59,954 nt of DNA from positions 1-59,954 of the forward strand of contig NZ_FOTD01000018.1 in assembly GCF_900114465.1 (NCBI RefSeq), given 5' to 3'. Source of the stretch: Trichococcus palustris (GTDB lineage: Bacteria > Bacillota > Bacilli > Lactobacillales > Aerococcaceae). The notes below the pieces were generated by a model. The model saw nothing but the letters and a program-made list of their open reading frames with translations, was not told the DNA's origin and made no database searches. Both the position numbers and the translations under genes were made by a program. The stretch's first letter is position 1. Each line of letters starts with the position of its first letter. Below are positions 1 through 9,468 of the stretch, one piece after another.

Positions 1-67
1 AACAATTGGCGAAATAGATTTTCTGTTCCCGATTGGGGTACAAACGGAACTGATAGGCTTTCAGCAT
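1..67 (-). CDS. tnpB: TnpB-type RNA-guided nuclease, N-terminal fragment at window edge
   Basis: Only the first 22 codons are in the window; the gene runs off the left edge. The minus strand reads MLKAYQFRLYPNREQKIYFA, the classic N-terminus of IS200/IS605-type TnpB proteins, which are RNA-guided DNA nucleases. The ATG is at 67-65 and is preceded by a good ribosome binding site (GAGGTGAG on the minus strand, 79-72). No tnpA lies upstream, so this looks like a tnpB-only (IS1341-type) element, with its end hairpin at 141-184. Completeness of the nuclease cannot be judged here. Confidence 0.85.
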   Translation of the reverse strand, partial: MLKAYQFRLYPNREQKIYFANC

Positions 68-140
68 GATACTCACCTCTTTGGCTTCATTATACACCTC
101 CGAACAGGCGTTCGCAAAAGATGAAGTAAAGAAAAAGACC

Positions 141-184
141 GTGCCGCCTAACTCATGACTGAAGTCACGAGAGTGCGGCGGCAC
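141..184 (-). repeat. Nested stem-loop at the left end of the tnpB element
   Basis: An outer perfect 8-bp stem (gtgccgcc 141-148 / ggcggcac 177-184) encloses the imperfect palindrome CTCATGACTGAAGTCACGAG (152-171). The same 20-nt core, in the same orientation, recurs at 42882-42901 upstream of another IS200/IS605 transposase and alone at 59534-59553. Its position about 85 bp before tnpB fits the subterminal hairpin of an IS200/IS605 left end. The exact cleavage site cannot be placed. Confidence 0.6.
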
Positions 185-424
185 AATTTCAAAGAATACG
201 GAGAACGGAGTCGCCGAAGCCATCATGCGTTGCATCAATGAAAATCTCTGAGTCATTTCCCCTCGCTTATAATCCGGTTTTTTCGTGGTCCAATCTTATT
301 CTGCAGTCGCGCTCCAAAATGCTGTCGCGGCGTGCGTTGGACCCAAAATGCTCTTTCTTTCATCCTCTTGGTTACACCGCCACCTTTTCTTACGTCTTTA
401 TAGGTAGAGAAAGGAGTTGAGACC
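185..424. other. Intergenic region between the tnpB element and yvrJ
   Basis: I see no convincing gene. Segment 307-345 weakly resembles an intergenic repeat at 28743-28806 (shared pattern of CCAAAA, a GC-rich run with CGTTG, then CCCAAAA). A TATAAT at 268-273 could be a -10 box for yvrJ, but no good -35 lies at the right spacing. Confidence 0.35.
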
Positions 425-577
425 ATGGAGATGAATTCGGACCTGTTGGCCTATATGGAATTGATAAGCAACACCGGCTTTCCGATCGTGATATCGTTGT
501 ATTTGCTGCATCGAATGGAGAAGAAATTGGATGCACTCGTTTCAGCGATCCAGGACTTAAGCCGCGCCTTTCAGTAA
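425..577 (+). CDS. yvrJ: YvrJ-family small membrane protein
   Basis: A 50-residue protein. It opens with a short polar segment, then one hydrophobic segment around residues 13-28 (ISNTGFPIVISLYLLHR), and ends in a charged helix (MEKKLDALVSAIQDL). This hydrophobic-then-RxEKKLD pattern is the signature of the YvrJ family (about 40-50 residues, function unknown). The start has a strong ribosome binding site (AAAGGAG about 9 nt upstream) and a rho-independent terminator follows, so it looks like a real monocistronic gene. Known YvrJ genes in Bacillus often sit near regulators or holin-like genes; nothing comparable is beside it here. Confidence 0.75.
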   Translation: MEMNSDLLAYMELISNTGFPIVISLYLLHRMEKKLDALVSAIQDLSRAFQ

Positions 578-604
578 TCCTATCGGTCAACTGCCGCTCT
601 AACT

Positions 605-658
605 GAAAAAACACATGAAGATGGCACTAAAGCTATCATCATGTGTTTTTTCGCTTTT
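605..658 (+). terminator. Terminator of yvrJ
   Basis: Arms AAAACACATGA and TCATGTGTTTT close an interrupted loop, followed by TTTTTTCGCTTTTTT. Confidence 0.8.
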
Positions 659-766
659 TTATCATTTTTTCATAATCCCCCTCATAAACAGCTCACTTTC
701 CTAACAGAAGTCCCTTCCATTTTTAGTTGATGTCAGATTCATTGACCTGATATCGTTACCCTGCAA

Positions 767-795
767 TTGTAATTGCTAAATTTTTCAAATATAAT
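767..795 (+). promoter_or_regulatory. Probable glnPQ promoter
   Basis: TTGTAA at 767-772 and TATAAT at 790-795 are separated by 17 bp. A second TATAAT lies at 809-814. The start codon of glnP is about 85 bp downstream. Confidence 0.6.
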
Positions 796-881
796 ACCTC
801 TATGTTATTATAATAATATGCAAGCGGGTTTCTCATCATAATGTCATTATTATAAAAGAATCTGCTAAAGGAGGAAAAGCT

Positions 882-3035
882 ATGTTAAGCAAGAAATTAA
901 GACGAACGCTGCCCATGATTGTCATGGCGCTCACCCTCTTCCTGTTTGGATCCTCAAAGTACCAAGAGGCTCAAGCTGCAGAAGACAAAACGTTTGTCAT
1001 CGCAACGGATACCACTTTCGCACCCTTTGAGTTTCAGGATGCCAGTGGTGAATATGTCGGCATCGACATGGAACTTATGAAAGCCATCGCCGAAGATCAG
1101 GGGTTTAAAATCGAAATAAAACCGCTGGGATTCAATGCCGCAGTTCAGGCTTTGGAGGCTAAACAAGTGGATGGGGTCATCGCCGGCATGAGCATCACCG
1201 ACGCCCGGAAACAGACTTTCGATTTTTCGGACCCCTACTTTGAAAGCGGGGTTGTCATGGCGGTCGCCGCCGACAGCAATATCGCCAGTTATGAAGATCT
1301 GAAAGGCAAGAACGTTGCCGTCAAAACCGGTACGGAAGGCTATACCTTCGCCGAATCCATCAAGGCAAAATATGGCTTCACGACGACTGTCTTCGAAGAC
1401 TCCGCCAACATGTATCAAGACGTGATTGCCGGCAATTCGGTTGCCGCTTTCGAAGATTACCCGGTTATGGCCTATGCCATCGAGGGACAAGGCTTGCCGC
1501 TGAAATTGGCTACCGAAAAAGAAGCCGGCAGCTCCTATGGATTTGCGGTCGCAAAAAACACTAATCCAGAGTTACTTGCCATGTTCAACGCTGGGTTGGC
1601 CAACCTGAAAGCAAATGGGAAATATCAAGAAATCCAAGAAAAATACTTGGGTACCTCCACTGATGCAAGCTTGGACGTGCCTGCTGGAAACGGAAAGACA
1701 TTCATCATCGCAACGGATACAACCTTCGCGCCATTTGAATTCCAGGATGCCAACGGAAATTATGTCGGCATCGATATGGATCTGATCCGTGAAATCGCGA
1801 AAGACCAAGGTTTCGGTATCGAAATCCGGCCTTTGGGTTTCAATGCTGCTTTACAGGCTTTGGAAGCCAAACAAGTGGATGCCGTCATCGCCGGCATGAG
1901 CATCACCGATGAACGCAAGCAAACTTTCGATTTTTCGGAACCGTACTTTGAAAGCGGAGTTGTCATGGCGGTCGCCGCCGACAGCAACATTGCCGGCTAC
2001 AAAGACCTGAAAGGCAAGAACGTTGCCGTCAAAACCGGTACGGAAGGCTACACCTTCGCCGAATCCATCAAGGCAAAATATGGCTTCACGACGACTGTCT
2101 TCGAAGACTCCGCCAACATGTATCAAGATGTGATTGCCGGAAACTCGGTGGCTGCCTTTGAAGATTACCCCGTAATGGCTTATGCCATCGAAACACAAGG
2201 TTTGGCATTGAAATTGGCTACCGAAAAAGAAGCCGGTAGTTCATATGGAATCGCCGTCGCAAAAGGCGAAAATGCTGAATTGCTGAGCATGATCAATATA
2301 GGCTTGGCTAATCTGCAGGCAAACGGAAAATATAAAGAAATCGAAGCCCGCTATCTGGGTTCCGCTACGGCAACAAGCGATACCTCCTTCCTTGGTTTGA
2401 TCAAGGAAAACTGGAAAGTCTTGTTGGATGGATTGGGAAGAACAATCTTCATCACCTTCATTTCCATCCTGATCGCCTTAGCTTTAGGGATCGTCATCGG
2501 ACTGTTCAGTGTATCGCCGAACAAAGCGTTGAATTGGATCGCTACCATCTACGTCGACATCATGCGCGGAGTGCCGTTGATCGTCTTGGCCTTCTTCGTG
2601 TACTTCTCCATTCCGCAGCTGATGGGCATTCGTTTGACCTCGACGATTGCCGGAATCATCACGCTAAGCTTGAACGCGGCAGCCTATCTGGCAGAAATCT
2701 TCCGCGGCGGTATCAAGGCTGTCGATGTAGGACAAATGGAAGCTGGACGCAGCTTGGGTCTGCCTTACCAAACGACGATGAATAAAGTCATCTTGCCGCA
2801 AGCCATCCGGATCATGATTCCGTCCTTCATCAACCAATTTGTCATCACCTTGAAGGATACGTCCATCCTGTCCATCATCGGCTTGGTCGAATTGACACAG
2901 ACCGGTAAAATCATCATCGCAAGAACCTATGCCTCCGGAAACATGTGGCTGATCATCGGTATCATGTATATCGTTGTCATCACTGTCTTGACCAAGGTTT
3001 CAAAACAACTCGAAAGGAGATTGAAGAATGACTGA
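882..3035 (+). CDS. glnP: Glutamine-type ABC transporter, two substrate-binding domains fused to permease
   Basis: A 717-residue fusion. It has a signal peptide (residues 1 to about 33, ending AQA, no lipobox), two tandem family-3 amino acid binding domains (about 34-262 and 274-500), and a permease domain with several membrane spans and the EAA loop ([16 protein letters not shown], about 628-643). This is the architecture of lactococcal GlnP, which imports glutamine, glutamate or asparagine as a dimer with GlnQ. The start has AAAGGAGG upstream. The two binding domains are 708 bp apart and nearly identical over part of their DNA (1301-1420 against 2009-2128, one difference in 120 bp). glnQ overlaps its end by 8 bp. 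Exact substrate is inferred from family. Confidence 0.93.
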   Translation: MLSKKLRRTLPMIVMALTLFLFGSSKYQEAQAAEDKTFVIATDTTFAPFEFQDASGEYVGIDMELMKAIAEDQGFKIEIKPLGFNAAVQALEAKQVDGVIAGMSITDARKQTFDFSDPYFESGVVMAVAADSNIASYEDLKGKNVAVKTGTEGYTFAESIKAKYGFTTTVFEDSANMYQDVIAGNSVAAFEDYPVMAYAIEGQGLPLKLATEKEAGSSYGFAVAKNTNPELLAMFNAGLANLKANGKYQEIQEKYLGTSTDASLDVPAGNGKTFIIATDTTFAPFEFQDANGNYVGIDMDLIREIAKDQGFGIEIRPLGFNAALQALEAKQVDAVIAGMSITDERKQTFDFSEPYFESGVVMAVAADSNIAGYKDLKGKNVAVKTGTEGYTFAESIKAKYGFTTTVFEDSANMYQDVIAGNSVAAFEDYPVMAYAIETQGLALKLATEKEAGSSYGIAVAKGENAELLSMINIGLANLQANGKYKEIEARYLGSATATSDTSFLGLIKENWKVLLDGLGRTIFITFISILIALALGIVIGLFSVSPNKALNWIATIYVDIMRGVPLIVLAFFVYFSIPQLMGIRLTSTIAGIITLSLNAAAYLAEIFRGGIKAVDVGQMEAGRSLGLPYQTTMNKVILPQAIRIMIPSFINQFVITLKDTSILSIIGLVELTQTGKIIIARTYASGNMWLIIGIMYIVVITVLTKVSKQLERRLKND

Positions 3036-3762
3036 CGCAAAAGTAAGTGTCGTTAACCTAAAGAAAAGTTTCGGCAATAATGAAGTGTTGAAAGGCATCG
3101 ATTTGGAAGTGGCCGAAGGAGAAGTGGTCTGCATCATCGGACCCTCCGGTTCAGGGAAAAGTACCCTGCTGCGTTGCCTGAACAAATTGGAAGATATCTC
3201 CGGCGGCACCGTCATCGTCGACGGGAAAGACATCACGGATCCCGCAACGGACATCAATAAAGTGCGCGAAGACATCGGAATGGTATTCCAGCATTTCAAT
3301 CTGTTCCCACACCTTTCCGTTTTGGATAACATCATCTTGGCTCCCGTCCAATTGAAGAAACAAACCAAAGAAGAAGCGCGGGCAAAAGCTTTGGAACTGT
3401 TGGATACGGTCGGCTTATCCGAGAAGGCTGACGCCTTCCCTAGTTCACTATCCGGCGGTCAAAAACAACGGGTTGCCATTGCGAGAGCGTTGGCAATGAA
3501 TCCTGACATCATGTTGTTCGATGAACCGACATCCGCCCTTGACCCTGAAATGGTCGGCGATGTATTGGAAGTAATGAAGAAATTAGCGAAACAAGGGATG
3601 ACGATGATCGTCGTTACCCACGAAATGGGCTTCGCCAGAGAAGTTGGCCACCGTGTCATCTTTATGGATGGCGGCTATATCGTGGAGCAAGGCACGCCGG
3701 AAGAAGTATTCAAAAACCCTCAAAATCCGCGTACCCAAGATTTCCTGAACAAAGTGCTTTAA
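3028..3762 (+). CDS. glnQ: Amino acid ABC transporter ATP-binding protein
   Basis: A 244-residue ATPase that powers the GlnP importer on the cytoplasmic side. All nucleotide-binding motifs are present: Walker [10 protein letters not shown] (about 39-47), Q-loop FQHFNLFPH, signature [10 protein letters not shown], Walker [13 protein letters not shown] and switch histidine VVTHEMGF. It starts inside the end of glnP (8-bp overlap), which implies translational coupling. A strong terminator follows directly, so glnPQ is a two-gene operon. The polar amino acid (GlnQ/ArtP) branch is indicated by the [19 protein letters not shown] segment. Confidence 0.95.
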   Translation: MTDAKVSVVNLKKSFGNNEVLKGIDLEVAEGEVVCIIGPSGSGKSTLLRCLNKLEDISGGTVIVDGKDITDPATDINKVREDIGMVFQHFNLFPHLSVLDNIILAPVQLKKQTKEEARAKALELLDTVGLSEKADAFPSSLSGGQKQRVAIARALAMNPDIMLFDEPTSALDPEMVGDVLEVMKKLAKQGMTMIVVTHEMGFAREVGHRVIFMDGGYIVEQGTPEEVFKNPQNPRTQDFLNKVL

Positions 3763-3765
3763 TCG

Positions 3766-3814
3766 AAACCAAAGACGCCGCATACCAGAAAATTGGTATG
3801 CGGCGTCTTTGGTT
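3766..3814 (+). terminator. glnPQ terminator
   Basis: A perfect 21-bp stem (3766-3786 / 3794-3814) around a 7-nt loop, with A-rich and T-rich flanks. It could work in both directions. Confidence 0.85.
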
Positions 3815-3993
3815 TGTTCGATGGCAATAATCAACCGACCCAAGCCAAGATAACCGTGGCTGCCCAGGCAAATGAGATTGCTCCTCCCAAACGGATGAGC
3901 CTTTCCTTTCACATCCCTAAATCTGATAGGTAGTCCGCCCATAATTTTCCCGGGTCTCCATGTTGACGATAAAAAGACTCCAAATCAAAATAA
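3815..3993. other. Intergenic region with a possible decayed coding fragment
   Basis: No intact gene. On the minus strand a 25-codon stop-bounded segment (3908-3834) reads as a hydrophobic helix (RLIRLGGAISFAWAATVILA). This may be the relic of a membrane protein gene or chance. Confidence 0.3.
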
Positions 3994-4038
3994 AAAAGAG
4001 CGGATTGCGGACAAATTTTGCCCGTGACCCGCTCTTTT
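3994..4038 (-). terminator. Terminator of the 3D-domain hydrolase gene
   Basis: Arms aaaagagcgg (3994-4003) and ccgctctttt (4029-4038). On the minus strand the stem ends in a T-run. Confidence 0.75.
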
Positions 4039-4054
4039 GATTGCGTTCAGTCTA

Positions 4055-5314
4055 TTACTGCAGGATGGTGATTGTCAACGTCTGTCTGCCATAAGCATTG
4101 CAAGCCGCCAAATCTTCCATATGCAGGTCAATCTTGTTCCCGACGATTGCTCCGCCGGTATCCCCCGCGATCGCGACGCCATACCCTGGCACGCTGACCA
4201 GGCTGCCCAACGGGATGACGGATGGATCCACTGCGATGACCATCGGATTGACCGCCAGATTGATTCCCGTCGCTGTATAGTCCGACATGCCCGCCTCATG
4301 ACGTGAATAGGCCGTTGCAGACACTACCAAGGTTTTCCCTTGCGTCTGTGCTGCTACCGGTTCCGAAACAACGGGCTGGCTTACTGCAGCCGAAGCCGTT
4401 GAACTGTCCGTAATTCGGCTGCTTGATTCTTGGCTCGAAGCTGAAGAAGCAGCGGCAACAGTTTCCTGGGCAGGTGCTGCTGCCTGAGCCGCGGCTGGAG
4501 CGGCTTGGGTTGTTTGAACGGTTTGGGCGCTCTCAGCAACAGCTTGCTCGGAAGCGGCGGTTGCCGTCGCAACGGATTCCGCTTCGACTGGGGTTGCTTC
4601 CGCCTTCTGAGCCGCTTCTGTTTCTGCTTTGGCAACTGCCGTTTGAGCGGCTTCCGCCGCCAAACGCGTTTCTTCACTGTTGACATCCGTCAGCAGTTGC
4701 GACAAGGTCATTTTATTTTCGCTGAGCGTTTCTCGTAGAGAACTCATGTCAGCGGCAAGTGCAACAGATTCTTTATTGATGCGGGCTTCCGCATTTTTAA
4801 CGGTTTGGATTTCATCCGCTAATTTTTGTTCCAACTCTTCCAGCTTTTGTTGTTCGGCGATGGCCGTTTCAAAGTGCTCGTTGTCGGCTGATTGTAATTG
4901 GCCGACGATGTAGGCACGGTTGATGAAATCGGTAAAGCTTTCCGATTCAACCAGCAGCAGGATGCGGTTCGTTGTGGCATTGGAAGTCTGCAAAGCTACC
5001 AGACGGGATTCCAGTTGCTCTTTTCTTGATGCAACCACTTCTTTTTGCTCACTGATCGCTTCCGCGGTTTGGCTTTGGCTCGCTTCCGCGGCGGCAATTT
5101 GTGCCTGGAGATCTTCTATTTCCATTTGTTTCAGATTGATGGATGACAGTTTTTTGCTGATTGTCACTTCCAATTCTGAAATTTGGTTTTGGTGTTGTTG
5201 CTCTTGTTTATTTAATGAATCTAAGGTGGCTCCTTGAACTTGCGAAATGGAAAGTACGAAACTGGAAGCCAAAACGGCCAGCAGCAAGTTCCCAATACGT
5301 TTCTTATGTTTCAA
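4055..5314 (-). CDS. Secreted coiled-coil protein with C-terminal 3D domain, peptidoglycan hydrolase
   Basis: A 419-residue exported protein. It has a signal peptide (residues 1 to about 28), a long PcsB-like coiled coil (about 30-220), and a low-complexity Ala/Gln/Glu/Val linker (about 220-325). It ends in a 3D domain (about 328-419) with the acidic motifs TAYSRHEAGMSDYTATG, VIAVDPSVIPLGS and AGDTGGAIVGNKIDLHM. 3D domains are double-psi beta barrels related to MltA and Stp/YocH/YuiC muralytic enzymes, so it probably cleaves wall glycan during growth. The start is TTG at 5314, preceded by GAGAGGCGTGA, with a TATAAT further upstream on the minus strand. A WalR-like box lies about 131 bp upstream. 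Confidence 0.85.
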   Translation of the reverse strand: MKHKKRIGNLLLAVLASSFVLSISQVQGATLDSLNKQEQQHQNQISELEVTISKKLSSINLKQMEIEDLQAQIAAAEASQSQTAEAISEQKEVVASRKEQLESRLVALQTSNATTNRILLLVESESFTDFINRAYIVGQLQSADNEHFETAIAEQQKLEELEQKLADEIQTVKNAEARINKESVALAADMSSLRETLSENKMTLSQLLTDVNSEETRLAAEAAQTAVAKAETEAAQKAEATPVEAESVATATAASEQAVAESAQTVQTTQAAPAAAQAAAPAQETVAAASSASSQESSSRITDSSTASAAVSQPVVSEPVAAQTQGKTLVVSATAYSRHEAGMSDYTATGINLAVNPMVIAVDPSVIPLGSLVSVPGYGVAIAGDTGGAIVGNKIDLHMEDLAACNAYGRQTLTITILQ

Positions 5315-5444
5315 TTATGTCACGCCTCTCTCCCGAATGTCTTCCCATTATACCGAAATCCCCTTAACATTGGATTGCAGTCTCCTTACCGTTCCGTATC
5401 AAAAATGTGTTTTTGTGATAAAAATGCCTTCAAAACCATTTTTT

Positions 5445-5461
5445 TGTAACACCCCTGTAAT
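5445..5461 (+). promoter_or_regulatory. WalR (YycF)-like box
   Basis: TGTAAC-acccc-TGTAAT matches the known WalR consensus TGTWAH-N5-TGTWAH exactly. It lies between the divergent 3D-hydrolase gene and ppx. WalRK controls autolysins in Firmicutes, so the hydrolase is the likely target, although in its direction the box is inverted. The sequence TAACACCCCTGTA (5447-5459) recurs at 45820-45832 upstream of the LysM hydrolase. Confidence 0.55.
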
Positions 5462-5656
5462 ATTTGTCACCTTTCCCAAAATGAAGTTCCCCTTCTGCAT
5501 GGGAATCCTCGCAGAAGGGGAATTTTTTGGAAGCTCAGGACTTTCCCGTAAAGACCTGCCAAAAAGCATTGAAATTCTATGACAAAACCGCATCATTCCT
5601 ATACAATATAAGAAAAGGAATCCCTCGAAAAGTCGGCATTCAAAAAGGAGAATCTC

Positions 5657-7195
5657 ATGCTAAAAGAACTTATTGGCTTAATCGATATAGGCTCCAACAC
5701 AATCCGGCTGGTCATTTTTGAAATGGACGAAAACTACAATCTGTTTCAGGTGCAGAACATAAAAACCCCTGCGCGCCTTTACCAATATTTGGACAAGGAT
5801 AAGGTGATGTCGCAAAAAGGGATCGAGGTATTAAAAAAAGTCCTGAAGAGCTTCAAAAAAGTGACGGAACACTATGAAGTCAATGTCCTGATGCCGGTAG
5901 CCACAGCAGCGATTCGGCAATCAAAAAACCGAAAGGCCATCATGGATCAGGTCCGGGATGAAGTCGGGATAAACATGATTTTGTTGCCTGAGGAAAAGGA
6001 AGCCTTTTACGGCAATTACGCCGTTCTGCACACAACCCAATTTTTGAACGGGATCACCATCGATATCGGCGGCGGCAGCACGGAGGTAACCTACTACAAA
6101 GACAAAGAAATCGTGAACTACCATAGCTTCCCCTTCGGCGTCGTCACCTTGAAACAATTGTTCTTTGAGGGAAAAGCGCACAACGATCCGAAAGCAATAA
6201 AAAAAATGCAGGACTTCGTCAAGGAACAATTTAAGTCCATCAAATGGCTCTCAAAAAAACAAGTCCCCATTGTGGCCATGGGCGGTTCCGCCCGCAGTAT
6301 CGCCAATGTCCATCAACGTCTGGTCAATTATTCTTTGGCTGGCGTCCATGGCTACCGCATGTATCGGGATGGTTTGCAGATGACCTTGGATTTATTCAAA
6401 TCCCTGTCGATTCCGCAACTGCAGGATCTAGACGGCTTAAGCCGTGACCGGACCGACCTGATCATACCGGCGAATGTCGTTTTTAATACTCTTTTCGATG
6501 AAGTAAAGGCACCTGAGTTCATGTTCAGCAACAAGGGGTTGCGCGAAGGCATCGTGATGGAATATTTGAACAACAAATATGATAATAAACCCTTCAGTCT
6601 GTTCAATATCGCCGCCCAGACCGTTTTCCGGTTGGCGGCCAGCTACCACACGCTACAGAACGTCGCCAAACAGCGGGTCGCTCTGGTGGATATGTTGTAC
6701 AGCGAGTACTGCAGGCTCGGCATCTTCGTACAGAACCCCGATACCGAAAAACTGCTGCATTACGGCAGTTATCTGTATTATCTTGGAGAATTTGTTGAAA
6801 CAGGGGCAAGTTCGCAACATACTTTCTACATCATTTCGAACAGCGACCTGAACGGCCTCAGCCACAAGGAACGCATCAGCATCGCCCTCTTGGCAAGCTT
6901 CAAAAACCGCTCCCTGTTCAATCAATACATCTCGCCTCACCTCGGTTGGTTTACGGTCACCGCCGTCAATCAGCTGCAGCAATTGGGTGGGATCATCAAA
7001 TTTGCCGACGCCTTGAATGATTCCCACATGAAGGTCATCCAAGACATCAAAATCAGCAAGAATAAAAACGGCTACGACATGTTCCTCTATTACAAAGGAG
7101 ATATCCTGGCTGAGGAATACCGTGCAGAGCGGCAGCGAAAACATGTGGAACGCCTCTTGGACGGCAAACTTAATATTATCTTTACAGAAATCTAA
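5657..7195 (+). CDS. ppx: Exopolyphosphatase, Ppx/GppA family
   Basis: A 512-residue protein of the ASKHA fold that removes terminal phosphate from inorganic polyphosphate (or pppGpp). The N-terminal phosphate-binding loop LIDIGSNTIRLVIFEM (about 7-22) and the second glycine loop TIDIGGGSTEV (about 134-144) are present. A third motif, VAMGGSARSIA, follows (about 208). The C-terminal half is the HD-like helical domain of long Ppx proteins. The start has AAAGGAGAA upstream. ppk follows 62 bp later on the same strand with no terminator between, so synthesis and breakdown of polyphosphate are likely co-transcribed. Confidence 0.9.
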   Translation: MLKELIGLIDIGSNTIRLVIFEMDENYNLFQVQNIKTPARLYQYLDKDKVMSQKGIEVLKKVLKSFKKVTEHYEVNVLMPVATAAIRQSKNRKAIMDQVRDEVGINMILLPEEKEAFYGNYAVLHTTQFLNGITIDIGGGSTEVTYYKDKEIVNYHSFPFGVVTLKQLFFEGKAHNDPKAIKKMQDFVKEQFKSIKWLSKKQVPIVAMGGSARSIANVHQRLVNYSLAGVHGYRMYRDGLQMTLDLFKSLSIPQLQDLDGLSRDRTDLIIPANVVFNTLFDEVKAPEFMFSNKGLREGIVMEYLNNKYDNKPFSLFNIAAQTVFRLAASYHTLQNVAKQRVALVDMLYSEYCRLGIFVQNPDTEKLLHYGSYLYYLGEFVETGASSQHTFYIISNSDLNGLSHKERISIALLASFKNRSLFNQYISPHLGWFTVTAVNQLQQLGGIIKFADALNDSHMKVIQDIKISKNKNGYDMFLYYKGDILAEEYRAERQRKHVERLLDGKLNIIFTEI

Positions 7196-7257
7196 CAAAC
7201 AAATGCTATATATGAAACCTAGGAATAGATAGAAATGAAAGAAATGGATGTGGAAAA

Positions 7258-9396
7258 ATGGCAATCGAAACCAAACTTGACCTTGCCAGCCCTGATTACT
7301 ATTTTAATCGCGAGTTAAGTTGGCTGGATTTCAATAGAAGAGTATTGGAGGAAGCAAAAGACCCGCATAACCCTTTGTTTGAACAGATTAATTTTCTGTC
7401 CATCGGAAGTTCAAACTTGGATGAGTTTTTCATGGTACGCGTTGCCGGTCTGCAGGATCAATTAAAAATGAATTTTGATATTCCCGACAGCAAAACGGGC
7501 ATGCTCCCGGAAGCTCAATTGGAGGCAATCGCTCAAAAAAACGGCGATAACGTCGCCATGCAGTACGGAACCTATTTTGAATTGCTGCAGAAGCTGGCCG
7601 ACAAAGGCATCCATTTCAAAGGCATGCGTGACCTGACGAAGGACGAGTACGCCTTCGTGGAAGAGATTTTCAACGAACAGCTCTTCCCGGCCCTTACCCC
7701 CTTAGGGATCGACGCTTATCGGCCTTTCCCGAATCTGAACAATAAACTGATCCACACTTTTGTGAATCTTGAAAAAGACGGCACGACCCGCGTCGCGATT
7801 GTGCCTGTCCCTGCGCTCATTCAGCGGTTCATCCTGTTGGAAGGAAATGGGGTTACGGGTGTCATCCTGATAGAGGATGTCATCCGACACTTCATCCATA
7901 CCCTTTTCAAGGGCTATACCGTCACGAACAGTTTCAGCTTCCGGATTACCCGCAACGCGGATTTGGATCTTCATGAAGATGGAGCGGACGACCTGTTGTT
8001 GGTGATCCAGGATTACCTGAAAAAAAGGAAGAATGGGATGGCTGTGCGTTTGGAGGTCGATATCCGCGACACCATCGCAACGCTGCAAACCGATGTCCAA
8101 TTCTTGGCGGCGGAATTGGATTTGAACGAGCGCGACATTTACAGGATCAGCGGTCCGCTCGATTTGACGGTCCTCAGCAAAATCACCCGGGTGCTGTCCG
8201 TTTCCTTTCCGGAAGATGTCTATCCCGACTTCAAACCGGTGACCCCCTTGGAGCTGGCGGGTAAAGACATTTTCGATGTGGTCGAAAAACAGGACGTGTT
8301 CATGCATCATCCCTATGACTCCTTTGATCCGGTCGTCGATTTCATTAAATTAGCCGCCGAAGATGAGAATACGGTAGCCATCAAGCAGACGCTTTATCGC
8401 GTCAGCAACGACTCCCCCATCATCGAAGGCCTGAAGACGGCCGCCGAAAAAGGGAAGCAGGTGACCGTTCTGGTGGAATTGAAGGCCCGTTTCGATGAAG
8501 AGAGCAATGTCCAATGGGCGAAAGAGCTGGAGGAGGCAGGCGTGCACGTTCTCTATGGCATGACCCATCTGAAGACACACAGCAAAATTGCGATGGTGGT
8601 GAAAAAGCAAAGCGATAAAATCATCCGTTATGTCCATCTGGGCACCGGCAATTACAACGACAAAACGGCCCGCCTGTACACCGATATGGGACTCTTCACC
8701 GCCAATAAGGAAATCGGGGAGGATGCGACAAACTTCTTCAATTACTTAAGCGGCTATTCGGATCAGCCGGAATACAACCACTTGCATGTGTCCCCCTTCG
8801 AAATCCGTGATTCCTTCATCGAATACATCGACGATGAAATCGATTCCCATAAGCAGTTCGGCAACGGCCATATCCTTGCCAAAATGAATTCGCTGACCGA
8901 TAAACGCGTCATCATGAAACTGTATGAAGCCAGCCAAGCCGGTGTGCGTATCGATCTCATCATCCGCGGCATCTGTTGCCTGAAGCCGCAAGTCCCCGGC
9001 GTCAGCGAGAACATCCAGGTGCGCAGCATCATCGGCCGTTTCTTGGAGCATAGCCGGATCTACTACTTCCATCACAACGGGGAAGAAAACCTGTTCCTGT
9101 CATCGGCGGACATGATGACGCGGAATATGATCAAGCGTGTCGAAATCGAATTCCCTATCCTGGATAAGGAAATCAAGAAAGAAATTCTTTCCGCCTTGGA
9201 CATCTATTTGGCCGACAACACCAAGGCTCGGGAACTGTTCCCAGATGGCACGTACCGCTACATCCGCAACGAGTTGCCGCCCGTCTATGCCCAACAACTT
9301 TTCATGGAAAAAGCGAATGCCGAAAAGGTTACGCCGCCCGCTTTCCCGACAAAAGACAAGTGGTTCCACAAAATCCAAAGGCGCTTCAACCTGTAA
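7258..9396 (+). CDS. ppk: Polyphosphate kinase 1
   Basis: A 712-residue enzyme, the usual PPK1 length, which makes polyphosphate reversibly from ATP. The PPK1 opening (YYFNRELSWLDFNRRVL, about 15-31; SNLDEFFMVRVAG) is clear. The catalytic part shows the first histidine block (GMTHLKTHSKIAMVVK) and the autophosphorylated-histidine block (IRYVHLGTGNYNDKTARLYT). A second PLD-like half follows (SRIYYFHHNGEENLFLSSAD). The start ATG has only a weak upstream site (GGATGTGG). It is downstream of ppx, and a shared terminator separates it from the convergent brnQ. Confidence 0.95.
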   Translation: MAIETKLDLASPDYYFNRELSWLDFNRRVLEEAKDPHNPLFEQINFLSIGSSNLDEFFMVRVAGLQDQLKMNFDIPDSKTGMLPEAQLEAIAQKNGDNVAMQYGTYFELLQKLADKGIHFKGMRDLTKDEYAFVEEIFNEQLFPALTPLGIDAYRPFPNLNNKLIHTFVNLEKDGTTRVAIVPVPALIQRFILLEGNGVTGVILIEDVIRHFIHTLFKGYTVTNSFSFRITRNADLDLHEDGADDLLLVIQDYLKKRKNGMAVRLEVDIRDTIATLQTDVQFLAAELDLNERDIYRISGPLDLTVLSKITRVLSVSFPEDVYPDFKPVTPLELAGKDIFDVVEKQDVFMHHPYDSFDPVVDFIKLAAEDENTVAIKQTLYRVSNDSPIIEGLKTAAEKGKQVTVLVELKARFDEESNVQWAKELEEAGVHVLYGMTHLKTHSKIAMVVKKQSDKIIRYVHLGTGNYNDKTARLYTDMGLFTANKEIGEDATNFFNYLSGYSDQPEYNHLHVSPFEIRDSFIEYIDDEIDSHKQFGNGHILAKMNSLTDKRVIMKLYEASQAGVRIDLIIRGICCLKPQVPGVSENIQVRSIIGRFLEHSRIYYFHHNGEENLFLSSADMMTRNMIKRVEIEFPILDKEIKKEILSALDIYLADNTKARELFPDGTYRYIRNELPPVYAQQLFMEKANAEKVTPPAFPTKDKWFHKIQRRFNL

Positions 9397-9420
9397 CCTG
9401 ATAGAATCAAAAAATCCCAA

Positions 9421-9462
9421 AAAGAAATCCCCGGACGTTTGCATGCGCCCAGGGATTTCTTT
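9421..9462. terminator. Bidirectional terminator between ppk and brnQ
   Basis: Arms aaagaaatccc (9421-9431) and gggatttcttt (9452-9462), with A and T flanks on both sides. Confidence 0.85.
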
Positions 9463-9468
9463 TCCATA

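Noticed and set aside
954-1490. Long open frames on the strand opposite glnP
   Set aside because: They mirror the repeated binding domains of glnP. The same artefact appears twice because the domains are duplicated.
3583-3942. A 119-codon minus-strand frame overlapping glnQ and its terminator
   Set aside because: It crosses the perfect terminator stem and overlaps glnQ coding sequence, with no start signal.
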